Shown here: positions 8,826 to 17,149 of the stretch, in pieces
Layout of the letters: every line of letters starts with the position of its first letter
Numbering within the stretch: position 1 is the first letter of the stretch
DNA from: DASXVX01 sp036504075
Lineage (GTDB): Bacteria; Bacillota; Sulfobacillia; Symbiobacteriales; Symbiobacteriaceae
Direction: 5' to 3'
Length of the DNA stretch: 64,000 bases
NCBI GenBank assembly: GCA_036504075.1
Contig: DASXVX010000003.1
Location: 7,077 to 71,076 of the forward strand
The notes under the pieces: generated by a model
Databases searched by the model: none
What the model was told of the DNA's origin: nothing
The model's input: the letters and a program-made list of their open reading frames with translations, nothing else
Position numbers and translations under genes: made by a program

Positions 8826-9110
8826 GACGGCGGACACGATGGGGTCATCGCCATGGACCCCGGTGAGACCGGATACGTAAAGAAACCGCTTGACTGGGCG
8901 CCGACGCCGGACACCATCTGCCGCCGGCTCTTTTCCGACGCCGTGCTGGCCGCCCACCTGGACGCCCTGGCAGCCCGCCAGGGGGAGGACGGGGGCTGGC
9001 CGCTCACGTGGCGGCCGGTCAGCCCGGCCAACGAGATGGAGTGGCGTGGCCGGGTGACCGTCGCAGCGCTTACGACACTGCAGGCGCACGGCCGTCTGCC
9101 CGCGGGGTAG
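8826..9110 (+). pseudogene. Truncated second copy of the terpenoid-cyclase-fold gene
   Basis: The translation GVIAMDPGETGYVKKPLDW, then LFSDAVLAAHLDALAARQGE and GGWPLTW, is almost identical to the last ~90 residues of the protein at 3724-4599. The DNA match starts abruptly near 8826, without a ribosome site or the first two thirds of the gene. The copy ends with a stop at 9108-9110 but without the parent's terminator. It borders the peptide/SagB/MFS island on the side opposite the full copy, so duplication or recombination accompanied arrival of the island. Confidence 0.8.
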
Positions 9111-9170
9111 ACCGAACGGCTGCGACCGGACTTCAGCACAGCATCACTCCTTTCGGAACAATGCCAAAAC

Positions 9171-9212
9171 AAGCGCCCGATGGACGGTAGCCGTCCAGTG
9201 GGCGCTTGTCGT
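9171..9212 (-). terminator. Rho-independent terminator
   Basis: Arms aagcgccc/gggcgctt (9171-9178 and 9200-9207) with inner pairing tggacgg/ccgtcca. Reading minus, it is followed by a T-rich tail (tgtttt). It sits downstream of the small minus-strand membrane protein gene. Confidence 0.6.
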
Positions 9213-9252
9213 TTCTATGGCTTGGGCTCGGTAAGCCGCAATCTGGTCGTAG

Positions 9253-9405
9253 TCATCCAGTTTGCTTCCGCCCCTTGCGTGAGATAACGCCCAGGATGGC
9301 AACCACAAAGCAGAAAATGCCACCAAGGACCCACTGGCCGGTAACAAGACCGATAAGCGCAGTTCCACAGGCACCCAGCAGAAGTGCAATTCCAAGGTGC
9401 TTCAT
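9253..9405 (-). CDS. Small two-helix membrane protein (50 aa)
   Basis: An ATG at 9405, with GGAG about ten bases upstream, opens a 50-residue frame starting MKHLGIALLLGACGTALIGL. It contains two hydrophobic segments (about 4-20 and 26-41) and a basic tail (SRKGRKQTG). A terminator hairpin follows. No family is recognised. The hydrophobic layout, ribosome site and terminator support a real gene. Confidence 0.5.
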   Translation of the reverse strand: MKHLGIALLLGACGTALIGLVTGQWVLGGIFCFVVAILGVISRKGRKQTG

Positions 9406-9476
9406 GTTCAAACGCTCCACCCCCCAGACACGTCCTTTCCTCCCCTGTTCTAATAAGAATAATACAACAAAGGGTG

Positions 9477-9836
9477 GTGATATCTTTTCAGGCCTTCCTG
9501 GTTTGGCTGGTCAGCCTGACGCAAGCGGGGAAAATCGGATATGGAGAAATCTGGAGGACCGTCTTCTGGACCTATGTCATCCCATTAGCTCTCCGGGGAG
9601 TCTTGAGCAACCTGATACTGCTTCTTTCCGGCGGACCGACCCGGGTTTCTTTCGGTTTGGGGTTACTGGTTCCTGTGCCGGTTTGGGTGGACCGACTCAC
9701 GGATTTGTTCGCGCTAGGGCAACTATACCTCTTCTTCGCCTACTTCCGCCCGGAAGGTGGACTTGACCGGAAGCAGCGCTGGTGGGTAACGGCTGGGTTG
9801 GCCTTGGGGACCGTGCTTGCGGGATTTCTCGTTTGA
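9477..9836 (+). CDS. Uncharacterised membrane protein (~119 aa)
   Basis: Starts at one of two adjacent GTG codons (9474 or 9477) after aaagg. Three or four hydrophobic segments are visible: the N-terminal ISFQAFLVWLVSL, a long middle stretch around LALRGVLSNLILLLSGG, the segment VSFGLGLLVPVPVW, and the C-terminal WWVTAGLALGTVLAGFLV. An A+T-rich patch (taataagaataata) just upstream may hold the promoter, and a strong terminator follows. No family is recognised. A longer in-frame extension upstream overlaps the opposite-strand small gene and is unlikely. Confidence 0.5.
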   Translation: MISFQAFLVWLVSLTQAGKIGYGEIWRTVFWTYVIPLALRGVLSNLILLLSGGPTRVSFGLGLLVPVPVWVDRLTDLFALGQLYLFFAYFRPEGGLDRKQRWWVTAGLALGTVLAGFLV

Positions 9837-9850
9837 CTCCTGGACATACA

Positions 9851-9893
9851 GAGGCGCTTACCTGCTCTGGCTGGGTAGCGCCTCTTTTGTTTT
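9851..9893 (+). terminator. Rho-independent terminator
   Basis: Arms gaggcgct (9851-9858) and agcgcctc (9877-9884), extended by acc/ggt across a one-base bulge, followed by ttttgttttt. It ends the preceding membrane protein gene. Confidence 0.75.
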
Positions 9894-9903
9894 TCTCACA
9901 TGG

Positions 9904-10113
9904 CTAACTTTTTGCCGTCCTAAGTAGCATGGTGTCCGGGTGCGAGAAAACTGTAAAGATAGGCCGCTTACGGATCTCTTCCGCAAGGTCTCCGGAATCC
10001 CAGGCTTGGAGGTCATCGTCCTTCCCTGTGGGTGAGTCCAAATTTCGACAAGAAGTGCTCCGTCTGCACCAAACGCGTAGGGAAAGTCGTCGAGCGATCA
10101 TGGTGATTTTCAA
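9904..10113 (-). CDS. Doubtful small ORF (69 aa)
   Basis: The second half reads like a real soluble protein (DLQAWDSGDLAEEIRKRPIF, then TVFSHPDTMLLRT), but the start (TTG at 10113 or ATG at 10101) has no ribosome site and the first third is Arg/Ser-rich, as expected from random high-GC sequence. An overlapping plus-strand frame (9929-10144) is no better supported. It could be the decayed end of a longer gene. Confidence 0.22.
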   Translation of the reverse strand: MKITMIARRLSLRVWCRRSTSCRNLDSPTGKDDDLQAWDSGDLAEEIRKRPIFTVFSHPDTMLLRTAKS

Positions 10114-10166
10114 CAGGGATCATTTGGAAAAAAGAGGAACCTAAAGGTGATTCGCAAGATGGTGGG

Positions 10167-13100
10167 GTGGGTCGTTTGAGCGCACGCGGGAAGAAGCACG
10201 GACGTTCCCTTCTTGACCGGGCTCGGAAAGCGTTGCAGGCAGGGAACTACCGCAAGGCTCGGGAGACCTTGAGCCAGATCACCTGGCCGGATCTTGAGAC
10301 CAGCCACGAACGAAACGTGTTGGAAGCCGGCGCCTGCCTTCTGGAGGGCGACGAAGCGGCCCGGAGCCGCGAATACCCCCGGGCGGCCGACCTGTATGCC
10401 CGCGCCGGGGAGCTGAACCCGCAGGTCCAGCCCGAGATGCGGTTTCGGTTGATTCACGTGGCCCGGCAGCAGGAGATTGAGGAGCCCTCCCTGGTGCCGC
10501 TGCTCACCGCAGCCCTGGGCGACGTTGACGCGCAGCAACTGCCCGCTGACATCTGCGCATACGCCGGCTACCTGCTGGCGCTCCATGGCATAGGCGACGA
10601 GCGCTGGGCCGCCATTTGCGACCGGGCGTTCAGGGAACTCCGGGCGCAGGGTCACCGACATCTGGCGGCCGGCCGGCATGCCGAAGCCCTGGGCGCCCTG
10701 TCGCGGGCGCTGGTCATCCGTCCGGCGAACGCTGCAGTTCTGGACCTGCTGGCCCGAGTCTACTATCTGGAAGGTAATTCTGAGCAAGGGCTTATCGCGC
10801 TGCGGCGGGCGGCCCAAGCCGAGCCTGAGCCCGCCCGGCTGCTGCGGCTCGCCCTGCTGTGTGAGCAAACGGGCCGGCTCCAGGAGGCGTGGGAGGCTGT
10901 GGGACCGGTGCCCGTGGCGGAGTATCCCGACCCGGGTCTGGTGCTCCGTTTGCAGGTGCGGCTGCTTGTGGGCCAGGGCCGGTTTGCCGAGGCGCTGGCC
11001 GCCGCTGAACACCCGCTGGCGGATGTGATCGCCCGGTCACTGGCGCCTGCCCTGCACGTGTTGACGTCGCCCGCGGCTGCCATGCCGCGGTCGGACGAGG
11101 ATCCGACGGCAACCTACGTACATGCTGTGCTGGCTTTCCGGGACGGGCGATGGGACGAAGCGGACGCGTGGGCGACCCGGGCCATGGCGGGCAAGCTGGC
11201 AGACCGGGCGCACTTGCTGCACGCCCACGTGCTGCTGGCTCGGGGCCAGTCCGCTGAGGCGGAGGCAGCGGCTGGTTCAGCCGCCGGCGGTCGGGCACCC
11301 GCTCATGCCCTCGCGCTGCAAGGATTGATCGCGGCCCGTCAGGGCCGGTGCGAGCGGGCCCTGGAATGCTGGGGGCATCCCCTGGCCAGAGGTCTGACCG
11401 GGCAGGGATGGATCCCGCAGGCCGAAGTGGGGTACCTGCTTCAGGCGATGGGCAACGGTGCTTTCCGAGAGGTTCTGGAGCGGCTCGCGGCCCCGACCGC
11501 AGTTCCGGCCGAAACGGCTGACCGCGTGAAGGCCGTCGCCGCCTATGCGCTGGCGGTAGCGGCCGTGCGCCGGGGAGACCACCGGGCCGCCAGGGAACTG
11601 CTGCTCCATATGTCCGGGGCCGACGGCGACCCGCGGGTCCAACTGGTTGCGGCCGTGACCGGGCTGGCCCTCGGCGAAACCGACCGGCCGGAGTACCTGC
11701 CTGTGTCCGATCCCGAGCTGCTCGCCGTGCAGCGGGTGCTCGAAGTGACCCAAAGCCTGCGGCGGGGCCAGTTGCGGGCCGCCAACACGCACATGGCACA
11801 ACTGCGGGAATCGGGGCGGCAACGGGCGGGCCGGGTAGCGCTGCAGGCCCAGTTGGCGGCGGTGGAATCCCGCTTCGACCAGGCGTTTTCGACCTCCCGG
11901 GTTTCCGGCAACCAGGAGCAAGTCCACCTTGCCACCGGTCTCTTCCTGGGAACCTTGCCCGACACGGGGAGAAAGGCGGGCCCGCCGGCCCGCAGCCTGC
12001 CGCACTGGGCCTATCTCTGGTGGCGGAAAGACCCGGACCGGGCGCTCCGCCTGCTGCAGAGCATGGTCAGCGAACGGCCGGACCTGCCCGCCTGGCGAAT
12101 CGCCCTGGCGCAGGTCTGCCTGGAGCAGGCGCTCGTCGCCTTCCAGTCCGGCAAGGATCCGACGGCCTATCTCGACCGGGTAATGTCCCTGGACCCGGGC
12201 GTGCCGCTGGAGCGCGAGGCGCTCAATCTTCAGGCGGTGTGGCTGGCAGTGTCAAGGCGGGTCCCGGAGGCGGTGGCCCTGTTTCAACGGGCCAGGGACC
12301 TTGAGGCGTCGCCGCCCTCCGGATTGCTGACCAACCTGGCACGGGCGCAGGACCTCGCGGGGGACGCCGGCGGAGCGGCTGACACCTGGGCGGAGGCCCT
12401 GGCGTTGTGGGACGGCAGCCGCGACGCCGATGACCCTTTCGTGGCCGCCCGTTCGGTCGAAGCCGCCCGGCGGGGTTGCCGTATCGCCGCTGCGGCTCAC
12501 CGCTGGGACCTGGTCTGCCGGATGGCGGTCCGGGGTCTGCAGGCCCAGCCGGACCACTGCGAGCTGGCGGCCCTGCTCGTGGCTGCCCAGGCCGGCCGGA
12601 TCAACGAGGTGCTCGCCTCGCCGCAGCCCGACCTGCACATGCTGGAGGCGGCGGCCGGGGACATCGGGCGGATGGCGTCCGCCTTTCCGGACGAACCGGC
12701 CGTCGTCAGGGTCGCCGACGAGGTCAGGCGGCAACTCATGGACCGGAGCGCCCACTGGGAAGCGATGGGGTGGTTGGACCAGGCCGACGGCGGACTCACG
12801 GCGGCCCTGGATGTCGATTCAGGCGGTGCGGCTTCCGGGGAACTGTTGTATCGGCGGGTCTGGGTGCGGAATCGCCTCGCCCAGCGGACGGAAGACCCCG
12901 AATGGTACCGCCGGGCCGAAGCGGACCTGGTCCGGGCCGATGCCTGTGCCGTCGTCCCTACCAACCAGACGGCGATTGAGCAAATCCGGCCGGAGTTGCG
13001 CCGCCAACGCCTGACGTGCCTGGCCCGGTGCCTGACGCACGATGTGGCGCGACTGGAGCAGACCTGGGCGGCCCGGGAAACCAGCCTTGATGCGGGTGAA

Positions 13101-13298
13101 GCCGGAGCGGCGCCACTCGTTCTGTCGGCATCCATCCGCGCAGAGTGGGACCGGCTGCTTCAGGCTGCGGAGGAAGGCCTGGAACTGGCCCAATCCCTGG
13201 GACTGAACGAACTTGGTTTCGCCGATATCCGGCAGCGGTGTCGCGGGGCGCTGCAGGCGCTCAAGCGGCCGCGGCCCGGTTCGAGGAGGAGCATATGA
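10167..13298 (+). CDS. Large TPR-repeat protein (1043 aa)
   Basis: The whole length is helical repeats of about 34 residues with TPR spacing and Ala/Leu-rich helices, for example LDRARKALQAGNYRKARETL at the start and AAGRHAEALGALSRALVIRP near 170. No catalytic domain, signal peptide or membrane segment is visible, so it is probably a cytoplasmic scaffold. The GTG at 10167 is the annotated start; a TTG at 10176, overlapping the stop of a tiny upstream frame, is an alternative. Its stop overlaps the start of the J-like gene (ATGA), so the two are made together. Partner proteins are unknown. Confidence 0.7.
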   Translation: MGRLSARGKKHGRSLLDRARKALQAGNYRKARETLSQITWPDLETSHERNVLEAGACLLEGDEAARSREYPRAADLYARAGELNPQVQPEMRFRLIHVARQQEIEEPSLVPLLTAALGDVDAQQLPADICAYAGYLLALHGIGDERWAAICDRAFRELRAQGHRHLAAGRHAEALGALSRALVIRPANAAVLDLLARVYYLEGNSEQGLIALRRAAQAEPEPARLLRLALLCEQTGRLQEAWEAVGPVPVAEYPDPGLVLRLQVRLLVGQGRFAEALAAAEHPLADVIARSLAPALHVLTSPAAAMPRSDEDPTATYVHAVLAFRDGRWDEADAWATRAMAGKLADRAHLLHAHVLLARGQSAEAEAAAGSAAGGRAPAHALALQGLIAARQGRCERALECWGHPLARGLTGQGWIPQAEVGYLLQAMGNGAFREVLERLAAPTAVPAETADRVKAVAAYALAVAAVRRGDHRAARELLLHMSGADGDPRVQLVAAVTGLALGETDRPEYLPVSDPELLAVQRVLEVTQSLRRGQLRAANTHMAQLRESGRQRAGRVALQAQLAAVESRFDQAFSTSRVSGNQEQVHLATGLFLGTLPDTGRKAGPPARSLPHWAYLWWRKDPDRALRLLQSMVSERPDLPAWRIALAQVCLEQALVAFQSGKDPTAYLDRVMSLDPGVPLEREALNLQAVWLAVSRRVPEAVALFQRARDLEASPPSGLLTNLARAQDLAGDAGGAADTWAEALALWDGSRDADDPFVAARSVEAARRGCRIAAAAHRWDLVCRMAVRGLQAQPDHCELAALLVAAQAGRINEVLASPQPDLHMLEAAAGDIGRMASAFPDEPAVVRVADEVRRQLMDRSAHWEAMGWLDQADGGLTAALDVDSGGAASGELLYRRVWVRNRLAQRTEDPEWYRRAEADLVRADACAVVPTNQTAIEQIRPELRRQRLTCLARCLTHDVARLEQTWAARETSLDAGEAGAAPLVLSASIRAEWDRLLQAAEEGLELAQSLGLNELGFADIRQRCRGALQALKRPRPGSRRSI

Positions 13299-13762
13299 AC
13301 CGTACGGAAGCATACGGGATTCTGGGGCTGAACCGGGGGGCGAGCCTGCGCGAAGTGGACCGTGCGTGGGAACGCCAGTCCACACGGGTTCAGCGGGGAG
13401 ACCTGGACACCCCCCGGGAGGCGATCGACCAGGCACGCGCCCTGCTGGCGGAGACTGACGACCGGGTCAGGGAGGACCTCGAAGAGTGGGCCTGGCCACT
13501 GACCCTCGATTCGGATCGATCGCGCATCCGGACCACCGCAGAATTGGGACTCCCGCCGGTGCTCCCGGAACTGGGACCGGCCTTCGACCGGCTGCTGGCC
13601 GGCCTGCCTGCGCCGGAAGAGATCGGCCGGTACTTCGCAGCCTGCTCCCTGCCACTGCCGGCGGAAGTCGGGGACATTGCCGCCGTGTTGTTGGCGGCGA
13701 TGGGCGATACACCGGGAGCCGACCCTTTTTCACTCGTACCGAGCCCGGAAGAGGCGCTGTAA
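13295..13762 (+). CDS. J-domain-like protein without HPD motif
   Basis: 155 residues; ATG at 13295 with ggaggagc directly upstream, overlapping the stop of the TPR gene by 4 nt. The first ~50 residues (AYGILGLNRGASLREVDRAW) follow the DnaJ J-domain helix pattern (YxxLGL, ASxxExxxAWRR). The HPD tripeptide needed to stimulate DnaK ATPase is absent, so this is at most a J-like domain. The remaining ~100 residues are not recognised. Coupling to the TPR protein suggests a shared complex. Confidence 0.6.
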   Translation: MNRTEAYGILGLNRGASLREVDRAWERQSTRVQRGDLDTPREAIDQARALLAETDDRVREDLEEWAWPLTLDSDRSRIRTTAELGLPPVLPELGPAFDRLLAGLPAPEEIGRYFAACSLPLPAEVGDIAAVLLAAMGDTPGADPFSLVPSPEEAL

Positions 13763-13767
13763 ACGCA

Positions 13768-13797
13768 CCGGGGACCAGCAGCACTGCTGGTCCCCGG
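13768..13797 (+). terminator. Hairpin after the TPR/J-like operon
   Basis: Perfect 14-bp arms ccggggaccagcag and ctgctggtccccgg with a two-base loop, starting six bases after the stop. There is no clear T-run, so termination efficiency is uncertain. Confidence 0.5.
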
Positions 13798-14158
13798 ATG
13801 AGACATAAAATGCTCCCCGAGCCGGTAACCGAACCGCCCGTGAATTCCGTGGCTAACTTCCTGGCTGATGATTAAACCTGCCAGCATGTCAACTTTGGCT
13901 TCCGTTCGGCCTGAACACATCTTCGAGTGACCAAAGATGGCGTCCAGCTTCGGAACCTTCGTACATCCTCCACCCAAGGTCGGAAGATACCTTGCGATAC
14001 CGACCTGACTCGTTGTGGAAGGGTGTCGTTGGCGCCGTTGTCGATTCCGTTCCCGAGGAGCATTGTCAATGTAGCACGGGACTCGAATTTTGAGTAGAGA
14101 ATGTGCGTTCTAATTTTGATAATGTTCTGTTCGATCTGGTTTCGGCATGGGAAACGAA
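13798..14158. other. Intergenic stretch without recognised features
   Basis: About 360 bases of lower GC than the flanks, between the end of the J-like gene and the terminator of the secreted-protein operon. Only short open frames without ribosome sites were seen, on both strands. No repeat or RNA structure was recognised. Confidence 0.4.
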
Positions 14159-14192
14159 GACCCTCCGGACGGGAACCGTCCGGAGGGCTTGG
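14159..14192 (-). terminator. Rho-independent terminator
   Basis: Arms ccctccggacgg (14161-14172) and ccgtccggaggg (14176-14187), loop gaa. Reading minus, a short T-rich tail (tcttcgttt) follows. It ends the protease/TasA-like operon and is the third copy of the recurring ccctccggac stem. Confidence 0.7.
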
Positions 14193-14204
14193 CGGTGATG
14201 TGGG

Positions 14205-14783
14205 CTACGGGTTGTGCGCTTTCTGCTCGGCGTACACCGTAAAGCTGGCCACGCAACTCAGATTCTGGTAGGTGTTGTCCGCATTCAGGGGCAGTGACAC
14301 CCAAAAATGCAGGTCGACGACGTCGCCGACATCGGCGCTGATCGGGCCGCCGGCGAAGGCCATGTCACCGTCGATGAACTGGCCCAGGGTGCCTGCCGCC
14401 AGTACGTTGAGCCCGCCCGGGTCTGCGGTGACCTTCACCTGCAGTTTGTCCGCCAGGGGCCGGCTGCCGGACTGCAGCGCAGCCCGGACGTGCTTCAGCC
14501 AGGCATCCAGGGAACCGGTATTCTCGATCTGGAAGACCCGGTGGAATTCGTCTCCGGGCGCCCAGAGACCGGTCTCATACAAGCCGCCGCCGGGGCCGAT
14601 GTAGAACATGGGACCGGGCACCTGATCGCCGTTGTCACGGTCGCCGGTAATCTGCAGGGTGCCGGCCGTGAGTTGGGACTGCTGCGGGGATGTCGATGCC
14701 GAGAACAGGGCCAGAGTAACGCCGCTGACCACGGCGGCCACAAGCACCGCCGCCATGATCGCCAAAAGCCAGGTCCGCTTCAC
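14205..14783 (-). CDS. TasA/CalY-like secreted protein
   Basis: 192 residues with an N-terminal signal region (MKRTWLLAIMAAVLVAAVVS) running into GVTLALFSAST and QLTAGTLQI, the pattern of SipW-processed TasA/CalY (camelysin) family proteins, followed by a beta-rich body with DEFHRVFQIENTGSLDAWLK, typical of this family. GTG start with ggagggagg upstream. It lies 19 bases after the secreted protease gene and is probably co-transcribed. Family members form matrix or surface fibres or are surface proteases; no SipW-type peptidase gene is in this window. Confidence 0.65.
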   Translation of the reverse strand: MKRTWLLAIMAAVLVAAVVSGVTLALFSASTSPQQSQLTAGTLQITGDRDNGDQVPGPMFYIGPGGGLYETGLWAPGDEFHRVFQIENTGSLDAWLKHVRAALQSGSRPLADKLQVKVTADPGGLNVLAAGTLGQFIDGDMAFAGGPISADVGDVVDLHFWVSLPLNADNTYQNLSCVASFTVYAEQKAHNP

Positions 14784-14802
14784 CAGATGCGCCTCCCTCC
14801 GT

Positions 14803-17082
14803 TTAGTGGACGTTGACCAGTGAGGTGGACTTCAGCTTGCCGCCGAAGTAGACCATCACTTTCAGCTGGGTCCCACCTGCAACGCCGTACGCCGACGGCT
14901 GGAAGTCCTGCCGGTACTCGCCGGTGCCGCTGTCGTACGTAATGCCGGCCCCGTACGTGTAGCCGGTGATCAGGGCGTTTGTGGCTGCGTTCCGGATGCG
15001 AATGCTGACTGAGGTGTCAGGCGGACTGCAGCTGTTCCACTGGAAGCGGATGCTGAGGTTGTCGCCGGCGTTCACGTCGGCCGGGGCGCCGCTGCTGAGC
15101 GGCGACATCCAGGTGAGGGACGGGTTGGCAGAGCACTCGGCCGAAATGGCCGGAACCTCGGCTGCCACTTCGGGGGTCAGCAGGTCGAGTTCGCTCTCCG
15201 ACGGCAGGTCGGGCACCACGCCCGCCAGACCGATCGCGCCGCCCTTGAACTGAATGTGGGCCCAGTCGTCGTAGCCGGTCAGCGTTTCCAGGCTGCCGCC
15301 GGTTTTGTTGATGTCCGTCGCGAGGCCGGTGTCCACGGTGTCGCCGTCGCAGTTCCAGTCCACGTTTGCACTGGCGCCGGCCACCGCGTGCAGGGCGCCG
15401 CCGGGGCAGGAGTAGACGGTGCCGTAGCCGGCCGCGCCGGCGCCCAGGCCCGCAGGCTCGCTAAGGCTATGCTCGTCCCGGTTGGGCAAGGCCGACCGGG
15501 AGTAGTCGAGCGTACCGAACGCCCCGCCCTTGATGACGCCTTGCATCTGGAAGGCGTAGCTCATGATGCTGAGGTAGTTGGGCTTGTAGTTCGCATCGTC
15601 CCCGCCGCCGTGATGCAAGCCCAGGTTGTGGCCCAGTTCGTGCATAAGCGTGCCCGCCTGCTCGTTGGTGCTGCCCACGCTACCCGTGAAGGAGCCCAGG
15701 CTGACGATCAGGTCGCTGGCGCCGATGCCGCGGGAGATGCCGCTGGAAGTGGTGGAGTCGTAGTTGTGCGCCGAAATCACGTAGTGGAAAATCGGCGTGC
15801 GACCCGTTTGCGTAAAGCCGCCGGCACTGTCCTTGATGGCCTGGAAGGCGCTCCAGTTGTAGCTGCCGCCGCTGCTGGTGCCCAGAGGGGTTACCTCCGC
15901 CAGCGCGTGCGCCCGGCTGAGGGCGCCCCAGGTGGCCATGGTGCTCCAGTCGAGAATGCTGCCGGACCCTTCGTCCACGTGCAGGTTAATGCCCACCGAT
16001 CCGGTCGGGCTGACGTAACCGGAATTGGCGAAGGCGTCCACGACTTTCTTGATCGCGGCCTGGCTCAGCTGATGGCTGTGGGCGCCGCTCTGCATCCAGT
16101 CGACGTGCAGGAAGACATCCGGCTTGTTGGGGTCGGCGCCCATGGCGTGCAGGTCGATGAACTGCGGTGCAATCGGTCCGGCGCCGTCCGGGTCAATCCA
16201 GACGCCGTCGGTCTCCCATTCGTCCAGGAGGCCGTCGCCGTCGGAGTCGACGCCGCCGCCGGTGCCGCAGGAGCCGGGGGGGACCTCAAAGGCCACGGCC
16301 CGCCGGGGCTCGTAAGCTTCCACTGACCACATGACGGTCCGGGGGGAGAAGGTGACGCTGTCGCATTCCAGGTCTTCGTCCCGGTAGTTCGAGTCTCCAG
16401 TCACGTTGGTGGCGAAGTTGAAGGCCGGCGCGTGGGTCAGCTTGTCGATGACCCAGACGTGGCTGCAGCCGTCGGAGCCCTGGTACAGCAGTGAACCGCC
16501 GATGGCGAGGCCGCTGTTGTAGCAGCCCGCACCGGTCCAGGGGAAACTGCCCAGGTTCGAGCCGGTGATGGAGTAGTGGTCGATGGTGGTCGCGGTGTCC
16601 GGGCTGATGTACAGGCTGTCATCCTGCGCATCGTAGGCGAGGCCGTCGTCAATGCCGTCGTTGACGAACTGGCCGATGGTGAAGGCGACTGTGGCGGCGC
16701 CGGTGGTCGGGTCGATGCGGCGGATGACGCCGCCGCCGCCCGCACCGCCGCCCCAGCCGGCCCAGAGGAGCTTGCGCTTGCCGTCCCAGGCCAGGGCGCC
16801 CAGGCCGCCGGCAACGTTGTACGAAGCGACGACGTTGCCGGTCAGCGCCTCCGCCTTGAACAGGTCGGGGCTGGAGCTATAGCAGCTATACCACAGGAAC
16901 TCGCCGTCGAACGCGATCCCGACCCCGATGCCGGAACTGCAGGCGACGGAGAAATTGGTCTTGTGCACGAAGTCGCCGTTGGCGGCGGTTGCCACCGGCT
17001 TGCCGCCGGCGACAAAGCCGGCGGCCAAGACCAGAGCAACCGACAGGAACGCCACGAGTCGGCGGAGCCGCGTTGCAGACAT
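14803..17082 (-). CDS. Secreted metzincin-like zinc metalloprotease
   Basis: 759 residues from ATG 17082 (aagggggag four bases upstream; an ATG-like start 30 bases earlier adds nothing). A signal peptide is visible (RRLVAFLSVALVLAAGFVAG). Residues ~40-270 resemble a beta-propeller. A calcium-type thrombospondin-3 motif, DSDGDGLLDEWE, lies near 280. The extended zinc site HELGHNLGLHH is at ~481-491, with a Met-turn-like SIMSYA about 16 residues later, all as in metzincins. The C terminus looks like a beta-sandwich. Likely an extracellular protease; its partner is the adjacent TasA-like protein. Confidence 0.75.
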   Translation of the reverse strand: MSATRLRRLVAFLSVALVLAAGFVAGGKPVATAANGDFVHKTNFSVACSSGIGVGIAFDGEFLWYSCYSSSPDLFKAEALTGNVVASYNVAGGLGALAWDGKRKLLWAGWGGGAGGGGVIRRIDPTTGAATVAFTIGQFVNDGIDDGLAYDAQDDSLYISPDTATTIDHYSITGSNLGSFPWTGAGCYNSGLAIGGSLLYQGSDGCSHVWVIDKLTHAPAFNFATNVTGDSNYRDEDLECDSVTFSPRTVMWSVEAYEPRRAVAFEVPPGSCGTGGGVDSDGDGLLDEWETDGVWIDPDGAGPIAPQFIDLHAMGADPNKPDVFLHVDWMQSGAHSHQLSQAAIKKVVDAFANSGYVSPTGSVGINLHVDEGSGSILDWSTMATWGALSRAHALAEVTPLGTSSGGSYNWSAFQAIKDSAGGFTQTGRTPIFHYVISAHNYDSTTSSGISRGIGASDLIVSLGSFTGSVGSTNEQAGTLMHELGHNLGLHHGGGDDANYKPNYLSIMSYAFQMQGVIKGGAFGTLDYSRSALPNRDEHSLSEPAGLGAGAAGYGTVYSCPGGALHAVAGASANVDWNCDGDTVDTGLATDINKTGGSLETLTGYDDWAHIQFKGGAIGLAGVVPDLPSESELDLLTPEVAAEVPAISAECSANPSLTWMSPLSSGAPADVNAGDNLSIRFQWNSCSPPDTSVSIRIRNAATNALITGYTYGAGITYDSGTGEYRQDFQPSAYGVAGGTQLKVMVYFGGKLKSTSLVNVH

Positions 17083-17149
17083 GGTACTCCCCCTTGTTCT
17101 TTGTTTAGGCACCTATGTGAATGGGCTGTGACAGAAGGCAGCCCAACGC

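Noticed and set aside
9929..10144. Plus-strand 71-codon frame before the TPR gene
   Set aside because: Ser/Arg-rich without conserved pattern and no ribosome site; kept only the slightly better minus-strand frame as a low-confidence entry.
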